NCBI GenBank assembly: GCA_020446945.1
Contig: JAGRDS010000025.1
Location: 1-41,713, forward strand
Origin: Parvularculaceae bacterium
GTDB taxonomy: Bacteria; Pseudomonadota; Alphaproteobacteria; Caulobacterales; Parvularculaceae
Reading direction: 5' to 3'
DNA length: 41,713 nt
The translations under genes were made by a program, and so were the position numbers. Position 1 is the stretch's first letter, and every line of letters starts with the position of its first letter. Positions 7,876-17,974 of this stretch are shown here, piece after piece. The notes under the pieces were generated by a model. That model did no database searches, had not been told where the DNA came from, and saw nothing but the letters and a program-made list of their open reading frames with translations.

Positions 7876-9252
7876 ATGACGGCGCGCGTATTGGTCGTCG
7901 ATGACCTCGAACCAAACGTAAAGCTGCTCGAAGCGAAGCTTCGGGCGGAGTATTTCGACGTGCTCGGCGCCTATTCCGGCAAAGAGGCGATCGAACGCGC
8001 GAAAGCCGATCAGCCGGACATAATTCTGCTTGACGTTATGATGCCCGGAATGGACGGATTCGAGGCTTGCCGCATCATCAAGTCGACGCCCGAAACCGCT
8101 CATATTCCAGTTGTCATGGTTACAGCGCTCGATCAGCAGGCGGACAGGGTCGCGGGACTGAAGGCGGGCGCTGACGATTTTCTGACGAAACCGGTTGAGG
8201 ACGTGGCGCTCTTTGCGCGCGTTCGGAGTTTGACGCGCCTCAAGATGATGACCGATGAGCTTCGCATGCGTTATGCGACGGGCAAGTCCATGGGCGTCGT
8301 TACCGAACTCGCCGAACAGCCGGACGATGAAAAAGCGCGAATTTTCCTTATCGACGATCAGGAAGACCATGCGGAGCGAATCCGAAGCCTCCTGTGCGAG
8401 AAGCACGACGTTTCAGTGGAAATCGAACCTGACGTTGCGCTGACGCGCGCCAAAAGCGGCGATTTCGATCTATTTATCGTCAATATGTCGATTGAAAAGC
8501 TTGATCCGTTGCGGCTTTGTTCGACGATCCGCTCTTATGAAGAAACGCGCCTGACGCCGATCCTCGCCGTCGTGCGGCAGGGCGATACGCGCAAGCTCGT
8601 TCGCGCGCTGGATATCGGCGTCAACGATTACCTTTCCCGTCCGGTCGACAGGAATGAGCTTGTCGCGCGCGTGGCGACGCAACTGCGCCGCAAATATTAT
8701 GTCGACCAGCTTCGCTCCAGCTTCGAGGCGAGCCTTGAAATGGCGGTGACGGACCAGCTTACCGGTCTTTACAATCGCCGGTATCTTGCAAGCCATCTCA
8801 CCGGAATGTTCGATCGCGCCTATTGGACGGGTCGTCCATTGTCCTTGATGATCCTCGATATCGACCACTTCAAGTCTATCAACGATACGCACGGCCACGA
8901 CATCGGCGACAAGGTCATCCAGGCCATCGCCGAGCGGATCAAGATTTCCATCCGCGGCATCGATCTCGCCTGCCGTTACGGCGGCGAGGAGTTTCTGGTC
9001 GCCATGCCCGATACCGACCGTGAATTCGCCAGCGTCGTTGCGGAACGCCTTCGCCAACAGGTCGCGTCGGAAAAGGTGACGCTGAACGCCGGACGCGACG
9101 AGGTTTGCGTAACCGTGTCGATCGGCATTTCCTCAACCGAGGACGGTTTGAAAGACGATACGGCCCAGCGCCTGATCAAGCGCGCCGACGAAGCGCTTTA
9201 CGAAGCGAAAAACAACGGACGAAACCGCGTGATGCAGGGGGCGGCGGCCTGA
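7876..9252 (+). CDS. pleD: PleD-type diguanylate cyclase (REC-REC-GGDEF)
   Basis: A 458-residue response regulator that makes cyclic di-GMP on phosphorylation and in Caulobacter drives the swarmer-to-stalked transition. The order is a first receiver domain with VLVVDDLEPN and acceptor Asp53 in LLDVMMPGMDG, KPVED lysine; a second receiver-like adaptor (about residues 155-275, IFLIDDQEDHAERI, DYLSRPVDRNEL) with no clear acceptor Asp in the usual motif; and a GGDEF domain with DQLTGLYNRRYL, DIDHFKSINDTHGHD and the active site GGEEF at residues 369-373. The inhibitory I-site RGID (360-363) is intact, so product inhibition is expected. GGAG lies a few bases before the ATG. It is followed by a bidirectional terminator. 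Confidence 0.96.
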   Translation: MTARVLVVDDLEPNVKLLEAKLRAEYFDVLGAYSGKEAIERAKADQPDIILLDVMMPGMDGFEACRIIKSTPETAHIPVVMVTALDQQADRVAGLKAGADDFLTKPVEDVALFARVRSLTRLKMMTDELRMRYATGKSMGVVTELAEQPDDEKARIFLIDDQEDHAERIRSLLCEKHDVSVEIEPDVALTRAKSGDFDLFIVNMSIEKLDPLRLCSTIRSYEETRLTPILAVVRQGDTRKLVRALDIGVNDYLSRPVDRNELVARVATQLRRKYYVDQLRSSFEASLEMAVTDQLTGLYNRRYLASHLTGMFDRAYWTGRPLSLMILDIDHFKSINDTHGHDIGDKVIQAIAERIKISIRGIDLACRYGGEEFLVAMPDTDREFASVVAERLRQQVASEKVTLNAGRDEVCVTVSIGISSTEDGLKDDTAQRLIKRADEALYEAKNNGRNRVMQGAAA

Positions 9253-9276
9253 CGCCGCCGGCAGCGCCGAAAACGC

Positions 9277-9306
9277 AAAAGCCGCCCACTAAAGGGGCGG
9301 CTTTAA
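9277..9306. terminator. Bidirectional intrinsic terminator between pleD and rpmG
   Basis: A near-perfect hairpin: AAAAGCCGCCC and GGGGCGGCTTT arms around a short loop (ACTAAA), with A-rich sequence on the left and T-rich on the right. It lies 25 bp after the pleD stop and 23 bp after the rpmG stop (minus strand), so it can serve both convergent genes. Confidence 0.85.
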
Positions 9307-9328
9307 AATTCGCCGGCGGCGAAAGATC

Positions 9329-9496
9329 TTACTTGATCTTGCCTTCCTTGAATTCGACATGCTTGCGCGCGATCGGATCGTACTTTTTCAATACGAGTTT
9401 TTCGGTCATCGTGCGCGAGTTCTTCTTCGTTACATAGAAGAAGCCTGTGTCCGCGGTCGAGTTGAGGCGGATCTTGATTGTGGTCGGCTTGGCCAT
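9329..9496 (-). CDS. rpmG: Ribosomal protein L33
   Basis: A 55-residue protein translated from 9496 down: it begins [19 protein letters not shown], continues with [10 protein letters not shown], and ends [18 protein letters not shown]. This is the normal length and sequence of the cysteine-free (zinc-independent) L33 of the large ribosomal subunit. AGGAG lies about eleven bases before the ATG and a consensus-like promoter is found about 60 bp upstream. The convergent pleD gene and the shared terminator mark its 3' end. Confidence 0.95.
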   Translation of the reverse strand: MAKPTTIKIRLNSTADTGFFYVTKKNSRTMTEKLVLKKYDPIARKHVEFKEGKIK

Positions 9497-9556
9497 GGCC
9501 TTTAATTCTCCTGCTGGGGCCGCGCGCCTGCGCAGGGAACCCCAAATGAGCGGCGG

Positions 9557-9584
9557 AAAATACCCGCGGCCCCGCCTATGTCAA
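9557..9584 (-). promoter_or_regulatory. Probable sigma-70 type promoter of rpmG
   Basis: On the minus strand TTGACA (9584-9579) is followed after 16 bases by TATTTT (9562-9557). That places a transcription start about 50 bases ahead of the rpmG ATG. The match to the -35 hexamer is perfect; the assignment is by inspection only. Confidence 0.5.
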
Positions 9585-9606
9585 GGCGCTAGCCGGGCTT
9601 TTCCGC

Positions 9607-10080
9607 CTATACGAATTGCACCCGCCCGATCTCGTAAGAGCGCGCCCCGCCCGGCGCGGCCACCTCGACGCTGTCACCCTTTTTCTTGCCGATCAGGGCT
9701 CGCGCGATAGGGGAGGAAATCGAGATTTTCCCCGATTTCACGTCGGCTTCGTAGTCTCCCACAATCTGCCAGGTCTTTTTTTGCTCGGTTTCCTCGTCGA
9801 TCAGCGTGACGGTCGCGCCGAATTTGACCGTATCGCCGGCGAGCTTGGCGACGTCGATAATCTCGGCGCGGGTGAACTTGTCCTCAAGCTCGATGATTCG
9901 TCCCTCAATCCAGCCCTGACGCTCTTTGGCGGCGTGATATTCGGCGTTTTCCGACAGATCGCCATGGGCCCGCGCCTCCGCGATCGCCTGAATGACGGCC
10001 GGGCGCTCAATATTCTTAAGTTGCTTCAATTCCTCTTCGAGCCGGGAATGCCCGGACGGGGTCATTGGAACCTTATCCAT
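9607..10080 (-). CDS. greA: Transcription elongation factor GreA
   Basis: A 157-residue factor that rescues backtracked RNA polymerase by stimulating transcript cleavage. The N-terminal coiled coil carries [17 protein letters not shown] and, at its tip, the acidic pair in [16 protein letters not shown]. The C-terminal FKBP-like domain carries [18 protein letters not shown] and the family end [12 protein letters not shown]. The frame stays open upstream, but the ATG at 10078-10080 is where the GreA family begins. It lies downstream of carB and the M13 peptidase gene on the minus strand, separated from the peptidase gene by a terminator. Confidence 0.97.
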   Translation of the reverse strand: MDKVPMTPSGHSRLEEELKQLKNIERPAVIQAIAEARAHGDLSENAEYHAAKERQGWIEGRIIELEDKFTRAEIIDVAKLAGDTVKFGATVTLIDEETEQKKTWQIVGDYEADVKSGKISISSPIARALIGKKKGDSVEVAAPGGARSYEIGRVQFV

Positions 10081-10113
10081 AATAGTCGTCCTAGCGGCCC
10101 CGGGGCGGGGCCT

Positions 10114-10157
10114 TGAAAAAAAAGAAAAGTGCGGCCGCCTGCGCAAACAGGCGGCCC
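10114..10157 (-). terminator. Intrinsic terminator after the M13 peptidase gene
   Basis: Read on the minus strand: GGCCGCCTG, loop TTTGCG, CAGGCGGCC, then GCACTTTTC and a run of eight T's. The stem covers 10133-10156 and the T-tract runs down to about 10116. It lies about 65 bp past the peptidase stop and just ahead of greA, so greA probably has its own promoter or relies on read-through. Confidence 0.85.
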
Positions 10158-10222
10158 ACACCCTGATGTCTTCCAAGATAGGACCGGCCGGCCGCCGCTT
10201 CAAGCGGCCGATTTCCCAAATT

Positions 10223-12307
10223 CTACCAGATCCTCACCCGTTCCTCCGGCGGGAGGTAGAGATCGTCGTCCGGCGTCACGTCGAAGGCGTCGTACCAGGC
10301 GTCGAGATTGCGGACCGGCCCGTTGATCCGGAAATAGGGCGGGCTGTGGGGGTCGGTTTCGAGGCGCTGGCGCAACTCGTCCTCCCGGTACTTGCCCTGC
10401 CAGACCTGAGCCCAGGCGAGAAAGAACCGCTGATCGCCCGTCAGGCCGTCGATAACCGGCGCCTCGCCGCCTGAATTGGCGTCGAGATAGCGGTGGTAGG
10501 CGGCGTACGCCATCTGCAACCCGCCGAGATCGCCGATATTTTCGCCCATGGTCAGCTCGCCGCTGATATGCGCGCCCGGTACGGGTTCGTAGGCGTCATA
10601 CTGGGCGCCGAACTTGTCCGTCCGCTCCTTGAAGGCGGCGTTTGACGCTTCGGTCCACCAGTTTCGGATGCGGCCCTTTTCGTCGAATTCGCGCCCTTGA
10701 TCGTCGAAGCCGTGACCTATTTCGTGGCCGATTACGGCTCCGATCGCGCCGTAATTGACCGCCGGATCGGCGGCCGGATCGAAAAACGGAGGCTGAAGGA
10801 TGCCCGCCGGGAAGGTGATCTGGTTGAGCAGCGGATTGTAGGAGGCGTTCACCGTCTGGGGCGGATAATCCCAACGTTCGCGATCGACCGGTTTTCCGAG
10901 ATTGGCGATCTGGTCGCGCCAGGCGAAATCGGAAAGTGCGAGCGCATTTTCGAACAGGTCGTCGCCGGAAATCTCAAGCGTTGAGTAATCCGTATATTTG
11001 GTCGGGTATCCAATGCGCGGCTCGAAGGTCGAAAGCTTCAATAGCGCCTGTTGGCGCGTTTCCTCATCCATCCATTCATTTTGCTCAAGCCGCTCATGAA
11101 GCGCATCGACGAGATTTTGAACAAGTCCGTCCATCGCCGACTTGCTCGATGACGGGAAATGTTTCTGCACATAGATCTGGCCGACGGCGTCGCCAAGCGA
11201 TGCGTCTATCTGATTGACGCCGCGCTTCCAGCGTTCGCGTTTCTCCTCAACGCCGCGAAGCGTTTTGGTGAAAAACTCCCATTTCGCATTGTCGAAATCG
11301 CTCGAAAGATATTCAGCGTGGTTGCTGATGAAATGGAACGCCAGCCAGTCTTTCAGGAACGCCTGATCGGCGGCGGCGAAGATTTCGGCTTCCTTGTCCA
11401 GCGCCGACGGCTGGGCGACGAGGAATGTCGGCGCGGAGGAAAGGCCGATTTCATCGAACATCGCGCTCCAATCTATCTCCGGCGCGAGGTTTTTGAGTTC
11501 TTCAGCGCTCATCGGATTGTAGATTTTCTGAATGTTGCGACTGTCTTCCTGAGTCCAGTGCGCTTCGGCGATCTGCGTTTCAAACGCGAGTATCGCATCC
11601 GCTTTCGCCGCGCCGCCTTCAATGCCGGCGAGATCGAACAGTTTTGCGATGTAGGCTTTGTAAGCGTCCCTGTATGCGGGAAACTTACCGTCGCTTTTAA
11701 GATAGTAATCGCGATCGGGAAGTCCGATCCCGGCTTGCCCGACAAAGGCGATATATTGGGTCGTGTCGGCGGGATCGGGAATGACGCCGAACCCGGCGGG
11801 GCCGTTCATGTCGATGCTTGCAAGCGCACGCATCAGCTTATCCTGATCGTCGATTGCGTAAATCGCATCGAGATGGGATTTCAACGGAGCGGCGCCGGCG
11901 GCGTTCGCAGCGTCTTCATTCATCCAGGTCTTGAAATAATCGCCGACCTTTTGTTCGAGCGAGCCAGGGGCGGCCTCGCCCGCCGCAAGTTCTTCGATGA
12001 TCGCCCTGACATCGGCTTCGGCGTCCAGCCGAAGCTTTGTAAAGGAAACATAACCGGGAAGATCGGCGGGAATCTCAAACGTATCGAGCCATTTGCCGTT
12101 GGCGTATCGCGCAAAATCGTCGCCCGGCCGCACCGAGGGATCGCCTTGCGTCGTGTCGACGCCCCAGTCTCCATAGGCGGCGTGCGGCGCCGGTGCGGTC
12201 TGTTGGGAACTTTCAGCCGCCGTATTCTTTTCCGCGCAGCCGGCAAGGCTCGCCGCCGCTGCAAGGGCGACGAGCGCCGCCCCGAGTTTCAGATCGGTTT
12301 TTTTCAC
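10223..12307 (-). CDS. M13 family zinc metallopeptidase, lipoprotein (neprilysin/PepO-like)
   Basis: A 694-residue endopeptidase predicted to sit on the periplasmic side of the envelope. The signal ends in lipobox LAGC (Cys24, Ala +2). The N-terminal M13 domain starts with [19 protein letters not shown]. The catalytic M13 domain carries [19 protein letters not shown], the zinc motif HEIGH (His528, Glu529, His532) in [13 protein letters not shown], and GENIGDLGG with the third ligand Glu589. The C-terminus ends in Trp, as is usual. The length is normal. Oligopeptides are the likely substrates, but none can be named. It sits between carB and greA, neither of which is functionally related to it. 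Confidence 0.95.
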   Translation of the reverse strand: MKKTDLKLGAALVALAAAASLAGCAEKNTAAESSQQTAPAPHAAYGDWGVDTTQGDPSVRPGDDFARYANGKWLDTFEIPADLPGYVSFTKLRLDAEADVRAIIEELAAGEAAPGSLEQKVGDYFKTWMNEDAANAAGAAPLKSHLDAIYAIDDQDKLMRALASIDMNGPAGFGVIPDPADTTQYIAFVGQAGIGLPDRDYYLKSDGKFPAYRDAYKAYIAKLFDLAGIEGGAAKADAILAFETQIAEAHWTQEDSRNIQKIYNPMSAEELKNLAPEIDWSAMFDEIGLSSAPTFLVAQPSALDKEAEIFAAADQAFLKDWLAFHFISNHAEYLSSDFDNAKWEFFTKTLRGVEEKRERWKRGVNQIDASLGDAVGQIYVQKHFPSSSKSAMDGLVQNLVDALHERLEQNEWMDEETRQQALLKLSTFEPRIGYPTKYTDYSTLEISGDDLFENALALSDFAWRDQIANLGKPVDRERWDYPPQTVNASYNPLLNQITFPAGILQPPFFDPAADPAVNYGAIGAVIGHEIGHGFDDQGREFDEKGRIRNWWTEASNAAFKERTDKFGAQYDAYEPVPGAHISGELTMGENIGDLGGLQMAYAAYHRYLDANSGGEAPVIDGLTGDQRFFLAWAQVWQGKYREDELRQRLETDPHSPPYFRINGPVRNLDAWYDAFDVTPDDDLYLPPEERVRIW

Positions 12308-12431
12308 TGGTCACCCCTTAATGTCCGCTCCATGCGGATCTTTGAGATTTGCGTGGCGGAAAACCTAGCCGGGCGGGCGGGCGGACTAAAGCCCGCTTGT
12401 CGCCATTTCCGCTCTTTTCGGCTCACAGGCG

Positions 12432-15400
12432 CTAATTTCCGAAATAGTCTTGCAAGGGCGCTACATCGAGCGCGCCGGCGCGCATCGCTTCGATCGCGCG
12501 CACGGTCGATCGCGATCCGGTCGCCGTCGTGATGCAGGGTATTTTCTGGGCGAGGGCGGTCGTGCGGATCGAGCGTGAATCCTTAATCGATTGCGCGCCT
12601 TCGGTCGTGTTGAAAACGAGGTGGACTTCACCGTTTTTGAGCGCGTCGACGATATGAGGCCGTCCCTCAAGCACCTTGTTGACGCGATCGACCTCCAGTC
12701 CTTGCGATATGAAATAGTCGGCGGTGCCGGCGGTTGCGATAATCCTGAAACCCATGTCGATCAGCCTGCGCGCCGCGCCGACCATCAGCGGCTTGTCGGA
12801 ATCTTTCAGCGAGATGAAGACGCAGCCTTCCATCGGAATGCGCGCGCCGACGCCGAGCAGGCTCTTAGCGCGCGCGCGATCAAAATCTGAATCGATTCCC
12901 ATCGCCTCGCCCGTAGAGCGCATTTCGGGGCCAAGGACCGTATCGACGCCGGGAAAACGCGCGAATGGAAAAACGACTTCTTTCACCGCCGTGTGTTCGA
13001 GCGTCGGGCGTTCAAGCTTGAGATCGGCGATCTTCGTTCCCGCCATCACCTTCGCGCCGATGCCGGCGATCGGAAGGCCGATCGTTTTGGCGACGAATGG
13101 CGCGGTGCGGGATGCGCGCGGATTGACCTCCAGGATATAGATATCTTCGCCCTTGATTGCGTATTGAACATTGACGAGGCCGATGACGCCAAGCGCCTTT
13201 GCGAGTTTTTTCGTCTGCTCTTCAAGCGCGTCGATTATCGCCGCGGGAAGAGTGTAGGGAGGGAGCGAACATGCGCTATCGCCCGAATGGATGCCGGCCT
13301 CTTCAATATGCTCCATAACGCCGGCGATAAAAACATCCTCGCCGTCGCAAATCGCATCGACATCGACTTCGGTCGCATTGTCGAGATAGTGATCCAGCAA
13401 TAGCGGCTCGTCGTCGCTTATCTCGATTTGCGCAGTCGCAAGGTAGTGGCGCAGCGACGCCTCGTCGCGAACGATCTCCATCGCGCGCCCGCCGAGAACG
13501 TAGGACGGGCGGGTGACGAGCGGATAACCCGCTGCGGCCGCGACGTTGACGGCGGCCTCACGCGAGGCGGCGGTGGCGTTTGCGGGTTGCTTGAGGCCAA
13601 GCCTGGCGACAAGCTTTTGAAAACGTTCGCGATCCTCTGCGAGATCGATCGCATCGTAAGGCGTGCCGACAATCGGGACGCCCTCGCTGTCGAGCGTCGA
13701 GGCGAGCTTGAGCGGCGTTTGGCCTCCATACTGAACGATTACGCCGGCGAGTTCCCCGCTCGATTGCTCCTTCGCAATGATTTCAAGGGCGTCTTCCGCT
13801 GTCAGCGGTTCGAAATAAAGCCGGTCGGATGTGTCGTAATCGGTCGATACCGTTTCCGGGTTGCAATTGACCATGATCGATTCAACGCCGAGTTCTTTAA
13901 GCGCAAAGGCCGCGTGGCAGCAGCAATAATCGAACTCTATTCCCTGTCCGATGCGGTTAGGCCCGCCGCCGAGAATAATGACTTTCCGTCGCGCGCTCGG
14001 GCGCGCCTCGCATTCGGGCGTATCGCCGAACGCGGTTTCGTAAGTCGAATACATGTAGGGCGTCCTGGCAGCGAATTCCGCCGCGCATGTATCGACGCGC
14101 TTGAACACCGGATGTACGCCAAGCTTGCGGCGCAAGGCGCGAACTTCGTTTTCCGTTCCGCCCGCGAGTTGCGCAAGACGCTTGTCCGAAAACCCCATCG
14201 CCTTCAAGGCGCGCAACCGCTCCTTATTGGCCGGCAGACCGTTCAATTCCGTTTCGCGTTCAGCCGCGACGATGCTGTCAATCTGTTCGAGGAACCAGGG
14301 GTCGAACTGGGTAATCGAGCGTACAAGCTCGATCGGCATTCCGCAGCGAAGCGCCTGCGCCGCGACGCGAAGCCTGTCAGGCGTCGTCGCCGCCAGCGCC
14401 GCGCGAATGGCGTTGGCGTCATCGCCGCCGCCGAGTCCAGGAATGTCGATGGGATCAATTCCGCAAAGCCCGGTCTCAAGCGAACGTAGCGCCTTTTGCA
14501 GGGATTCCTGGAACGAGCGGCCGATCGCCATCGCTTCCCCGACCGATTTCATGGCGGTCGTCAGGTAAGGCTCCGAGCCCGGAAATTTTTCGAACGCAAA
14601 ACGGGGGATCTTGGTGACGATATAGTCGATCGTCGGTTCGAATGACGCCGGCGTCGCGCCGGTGATATCATTCGTCAACTCATCCAGCGTGTAGCCGACA
14701 GCGAGCTTGGCGGCGATGCGCGCGATTGGAAAACCCGTCGCCTTGGAGGCGAGGGCGGAAGAACGCGAAACGCGCGGGTTCATCTCAATGACGACGAGGC
14801 GTCCGGTATCGGGATTCACCGCAAACTGGACATTCGATCCGCCCGTTTCAACGCCGATCTCGCGCATCACCGCGATTGAGCCGTTGCGCATGATCTGGAA
14901 TTCCTTGTCCGTCAGCGTCAATGCGGGCGCGACCGTAATCGAGTCGCCGGTGTGAACGCCCATCGGATCGATATTCTCGATCGAACAGATGATGACGCAA
15001 TTGTCCGCCCTGTCGCGGACAACCTCCATCTCATATTCCTTCCAGCCGAGAAGGCTTTCGTCGATCAACACCTGTCCGACGGGAGACGCCTCGATGCCGG
15101 CGCGCACGATCTGCTCGAATTCCTCGCGATTATAGGCGATGCCCCCGCCGGTGCCGCCAAGCGTGAATGCGGGTCGGATAATCGCCGGCAATCCGACCTC
15201 TTCGAGCGCCGCCATCGCCAGATGGACGCCGCTCGCGCGATCATATCCAACCGTTTTGCCGTCCTTTTTTATCGCAGGCGAGGAAGCGATGAATGATTTC
15301 GGCGATTCAAGGCCGATTTTTTCCATTGCAATCCGGAACAATTCGCGATCTTCGGCCTTTTCGATGACGTCGGCGCGCGCGCCTATCATCTGGACGCCGT

Positions 15401-15731
15401 ATTTTTCGAGGATGCCCTCGCGCTCAAGATCGAGCGCGCAATTCAGCGCCGTCTGGCCGCCCATCGTCGGCAGGATCGCGTCCGGCCGTTCCCGCGCGAT
15501 GATTTTTTCGACATAGGTGGTGTTTATCGGCTCGATATAGGTGGCGTCCGCGAGCCCCGGATCCGTCATGATCGTCGCCGGATTGGAATTGACGAGTATG
15601 ACGCGAAAACCTTCCTCTTTCAGCGCCTTTACCGCCTGGACGCCCGAATAATCGAATTCGCAGGCCTGGCCGATGACGATCGGCCCGGCGCCGATAATGA
15701 GGATCGATTTGATATCGGTGCGTTTGGGCAT
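12432..15731 (-). CDS. carB: Carbamoyl-phosphate synthase large subunit
   Basis: Makes carbamoyl phosphate from bicarbonate, ATP and ammonia delivered by the small subunit CarA, for arginine and pyrimidine synthesis. About 1,099 residues, a normal length. It has two homologous ATP-grasp halves. The first has [21 protein letters not shown] and [10 protein letters not shown]; the second has [20 protein letters not shown] and [12 protein letters not shown]. Both have EVNPRxSR-type motifs ([15 protein letters not shown] and [15 protein letters not shown]). The C-terminal MGS-like domain, the allosteric site for UMP, IMP or ornithine, has [13 protein letters not shown] and [14 protein letters not shown] at 15737 lies two codons upstream; I prefer the ATG at 15731, where the family starts. 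carA is not in the window. The upstream 340 bp are rich in hairpins. Confidence 0.97.
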   Translation of the reverse strand: MPKRTDIKSILIIGAGPIVIGQACEFDYSGVQAVKALKEEGFRVILVNSNPATIMTDPGLADATYIEPINTTYVEKIIARERPDAILPTMGGQTALNCALDLEREGILEKYGVQMIGARADVIEKAEDRELFRIAMEKIGLESPKSFIASSPAIKKDGKTVGYDRASGVHLAMAALEEVGLPAIIRPAFTLGGTGGGIAYNREEFEQIVRAGIEASPVGQVLIDESLLGWKEYEMEVVRDRADNCVIICSIENIDPMGVHTGDSITVAPALTLTDKEFQIMRNGSIAVMREIGVETGGSNVQFAVNPDTGRLVVIEMNPRVSRSSALASKATGFPIARIAAKLAVGYTLDELTNDITGATPASFEPTIDYIVTKIPRFAFEKFPGSEPYLTTAMKSVGEAMAIGRSFQESLQKALRSLETGLCGIDPIDIPGLGGGDDANAIRAALAATTPDRLRVAAQALRCGMPIELVRSITQFDPWFLEQIDSIVAAERETELNGLPANKERLRALKAMGFSDKRLAQLAGGTENEVRALRRKLGVHPVFKRVDTCAAEFAARTPYMYSTYETAFGDTPECEARPSARRKVIILGGGPNRIGQGIEFDYCCCHAAFALKELGVESIMVNCNPETVSTDYDTSDRLYFEPLTAEDALEIIAKEQSSGELAGVIVQYGGQTPLKLASTLDSEGVPIVGTPYDAIDLAEDRERFQKLVARLGLKQPANATAASREAAVNVAAAAGYPLVTRPSYVLGGRAMEIVRDEASLRHYLATAQIEISDDEPLLLDHYLDNATEVDVDAICDGEDVFIAGVMEHIEEAGIHSGDSACSLPPYTLPAAIIDALEEQTKKLAKALGVIGLVNVQYAIKGEDIYILEVNPRASRTAPFVAKTIGLPIAGIGAKVMAGTKIADLKLERPTLEHTAVKEVVFPFARFPGVDTVLGPEMRSTGEAMGIDSDFDRARAKSLLGVGARIPMEGCVFISLKDSDKPLMVGAARRLIDMGFRIIATAGTADYFISQGLEVDRVNKVLEGRPHIVDALKNGEVHLVFNTTEGAQSIKDSRSIRTTALAQKIPCITTATGSRSTVRAIEAMRAGALDVAPLQDYFGN

Positions 15732-16073
15732 TTTCACTCGCGCAGGCGCGCCCCCAGGGCGCTCTGAGCGTCCGGGAACAGGTTACAACTTTTCGGTTAA
15801 GCGGGTCTCATAGGGGAAACCGGCGCAGGGGGAAAGCGCCTTTTGCAATTCTTTTTCCGCCCCAAAAGGAAACCACATGGTTTCATTTGGGGCGGCGCCC
15901 GATGTCGCGAGGGGCCAGCGCCCCCCGGGCGCAGCGCCGCGCGCCAGCGCGAAACAGATGGTTTTCCATCCAAGATGAGTACGCGCCGTCCGCACAGCGA
16001 ATATCTGACGTGAACGGATCAATCTGTACGCCAATAGCCTTTTTCCGCGGCTCGCATTCGGCGGTCAGGCTCT
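15732..16073. other. Gene-free 342 bp leader region upstream of carB, rich in hairpins
   Basis: No credible gene. Direct inspection shows a strong hairpin at 15857-15895 (arms CCGCCCCAAA and TTTGGGGCGG with an inner GAAACC/GGTTTC stem), a GGCGC/GCGCC hairpin at about 15824-15842 followed on the plus strand by TTTT, a GC palindrome near 15920, and GATGG-TTTT-CCATC at about 15968-15981. A minus-strand open frame (15783-16034) has no family resemblance and runs through these palindromes. The region could be the 5' leader of carB, a string of palindromic repeats, or both. Confidence 0.6.
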
Positions 16074-16391
16074 CTATCGTTTTTCGAGAAGGAGCGTTCC
16101 TTCTTTCTCAAGTTTGCCGGTTATGACATCGGCGAGGGCGGCGAGGACGTTCGGAAGTTCCGCCTGTATTCTTATATGTTGCGGAAATATGTCGACGACG
16201 CCGACGATATTCTGGCCGAGGCCTTTCGCCGCAAAGCTAAGCTGGTTTTCGCTTGTCCAGGTCTCTTCAAATACGAACATGAGGCCGCCGCCGAGGGCGG
16301 ATTTCAAACTGCTGAAACTTTCCTGCAATCGCGCCCTGGCGCCGTCGGCGCCGAGTTCGTGAGAAATCGTGACTGTAACTGGTCGCGACAT
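16074..16391 (-). CDS. Polyhydroxyalkanoic acid system family protein (PHA_gran_rgn)
   Basis: A 105-residue protein matching the PHA_gran_rgn family in length and pattern: start MSRPVTVTISHELGADGARAR, here split as SRPVTVTISHELG and a predicted amphipathic helix, LSFAAKGLGQNIVGVVDIFP in the middle, and the end GKLEKEGTLLLEKR. The family was named from genes near polyhydroxyalkanoate granule loci; a direct role is not proven, and no PHA synthase or phasin gene is in this window. The frame is open to 16442, but GGAGG seven bases ahead of the ATG at 16391 decides the start. It is divergent from the DUF1499 gene. Confidence 0.85.
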   Translation of the reverse strand: MSRPVTVTISHELGADGARARLQESFSSLKSALGGGLMFVFEETWTSENQLSFAAKGLGQNIVGVVDIFPQHIRIQAELPNVLAALADVITGKLEKEGTLLLEKR

Positions 16392-16508
16392 GAAACGCCT
16401 CCATGATTTAAGCAAAATGGGAATGGTTCGGGCGGCCTGCAACCCGTGACGATTGGCGCCGGGGAAAATCGTCGTTAGAAGGGTTCAAAATGAGTTTGGA
16501 GGGCTAAT

Positions 16509-17312
16509 ATGCGTCATGCGATTCATCTTGTCGCGGTGGCGGCGGTTATCGTTGCGTTGCCGATTCTGGCGGCGGGACCGGGTACTCGGTTCGGTCTTTG
16601 GGATTATGCGGCGGGCCTCGGGATGATCCGCGGGGTATCAACGCCGAAAGCCGTTTTCGGTGGGCTATCGGTATCGCCTTTGTTTTTTATTGCGGGCCTG
16701 TCATTGGCGCTCGGCGCGGCGGGATTTTTCACCCGTAATGCGCGCGCCGGCGTTCTGGCGGTCGCCGCCGCGGCTTTCGCTTTCGCGCTCGGCGTCATTC
16801 CTTTGAAAATGAAGGCGGCGATCGAAAGCAATCCGTTCATCCACGAAATAACGACGGATTTCGACAATCCGCCTGCAATCGTCGCAGCGGCCGGCCAGGA
16901 GCGGGTCAATCCCGCCGACTATCGCGGCGGCGATCCTGTGCCGCGCCGGGACGACGGGCAAACAGTCGCCGAAGCGCAGCGCGAGGCGTTTCCCGATATC
17001 AGGCCGCTCGTTATCCAGCGCGATCTGAAAACGGCGGCGGACCTCTCCTTGTCCGTCATTAAATCAATGGGGATGGACGTGCTGGCCGAAGGGCCGGCGG
17101 ATAACGCCGTCGGCGGCGGCTGGCGGATAGAAGCGGTCGCGACTTCATTCTGGTTCGGGTTCAAGGACGATTTTGTCGTGCGCCTTACAATGGTGGACGG
17201 CGGCGCCACCCGCATCGACATTCGATCGAAATCTCGCGTCGGCAAATCCGACCTTGGGGCGAACGCTGCGCGCGTTCGCGAATTTGAGGCGCGTTTCAGG
17301 GCGAAGATTTAG
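16509..17312 (+). CDS. DUF1499 domain membrane protein
   Basis: A 267-residue protein. Three hydrophobic segments (about residues 5-22, 50-72 and 79-97) anchor it in the inner membrane, followed by a soluble DUF1499 domain. Family marks are EITTDFDNPP, VIQRDLKTAAD, WRIEAVATSFWFGFKDDFVVR and the end DIRSKSRVGKSDLGANAARV. No biochemical function is established for the family. GGAGGG lies just upstream of the ATG. The stop codon interleaves with that of the convergent purN gene (4-bp overlap at 17309-17312). Confidence 0.9.
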   Translation: MRHAIHLVAVAAVIVALPILAAGPGTRFGLWDYAAGLGMIRGVSTPKAVFGGLSVSPLFFIAGLSLALGAAGFFTRNARAGVLAVAAAAFAFALGVIPLKMKAAIESNPFIHEITTDFDNPPAIVAAAGQERVNPADYRGGDPVPRRDDGQTVAEAQREAFPDIRPLVIQRDLKTAADLSLSVIKSMGMDVLAEGPADNAVGGGWRIEAVATSFWFGFKDDFVVRLTMVDGGATRIDIRSKSRVGKSDLGANAARVREFEARFRAKI

Positions 17313-17971
17313 CGCGGCGCGGGGTTCGACAGGGCGCCGCCGCCTGCCTGCGAAATCCGGACGAGGCCGTCGCCGCCGAGGCTGATCTCGCCTTCGGCGA
17401 TACGCCTGACGCATTCGGGGTAGAGCCGGTGTTCCTGCTCGAGGATGCGCGCGGCGAGCGTATCGGGCGTGTCGGCCGCGTGAACGCATACCGCCGCCTG
17501 TCCGATGATCGGCCCGGCGTCCATTTCAGGACTGACGAAATGAACCGTGCAACCGGCGAGCTTGACGCCGGCGCGAAGCGTTTCTTCGTGAACGTCGAGA
17601 CCTTTGAACGCGGGGAGAAGCGATGGGTGAATATTGATCAGCCGGCCCCGCCAGTCCCCGACGAATTCGGCCGACAATAGCCGCATGAACCCGGCGAGAC
17701 ATACGAGATCCGCTCTTGCGGCTTTCAGCGCTTCGCTCAGCGCGGCCTCAAAAAGCCGTTTGCCGTCAGGGCCGCGGCCGAAGGATTTATGATCGATTGT
17801 CAGCGTTTTAACGCCGGACGCTTCGGCGATCGAAAGGCCGCCCGCGTCCGGCCTGTTTGAGACGACCAGAACAATTTCCGCCGGGTGGCGCTCGTCTCGC
17901 GCCGCGTCGATCAGCGCTTTCATGTTCGAGCCGCGCCCGGAAATCAGAATTGCGACTCGCAATTTCGTCAT
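17309..17971 (-). CDS. purN: Phosphoribosylglycinamide formyltransferase
   Basis: Transfers a formyl group from 10-formyl-tetrahydrofolate to GAR in purine synthesis. The 220-residue protein starts with the nucleotide-binding loop AILISGRGSNMKALI and carries the catalytic Asn-x-His pair in INIHPSLLPAFKG and the catalytic Asp in VHFVSPEMDAGPII. Normal length, with a short C-terminal extension. It follows purM by 3 bp on the minus strand, the usual purM-purN operon. Confidence 0.97.
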   Translation of the reverse strand: MTKLRVAILISGRGSNMKALIDAARDERHPAEIVLVVSNRPDAGGLSIAEASGVKTLTIDHKSFGRGPDGKRLFEAALSEALKAARADLVCLAGFMRLLSAEFVGDWRGRLINIHPSLLPAFKGLDVHEETLRAGVKLAGCTVHFVSPEMDAGPIIGQAAVCVHAADTPDTLAARILEQEHRLYPECVRRIAEGEISLGGDGLVRISQAGGGALSNPAPR

Positions 17972-17974
17972 CGA

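Noticed and set aside
9303..9545. An 80-codon minus-strand frame over rpmG
   Set aside because: It is the wrong frame; the neighbouring frame encodes a full-length L33 with a good ribosome site.
12373..12392. GCGGGC/GCCCGC hairpin after carB
   Set aside because: No T-tract follows in the carB direction, so I do not call it a terminator.
11159..12532. A 457-codon plus-strand frame
   Set aside because: It is antisense to the M13 peptidase, which has the zinc motif and lipobox; no recognisable domain in the antisense frame.
13428..14489. A 353-codon plus-strand frame
   Set aside because: It is antisense to carB, where both ATP-grasp halves are intact; Arg-rich shadow.
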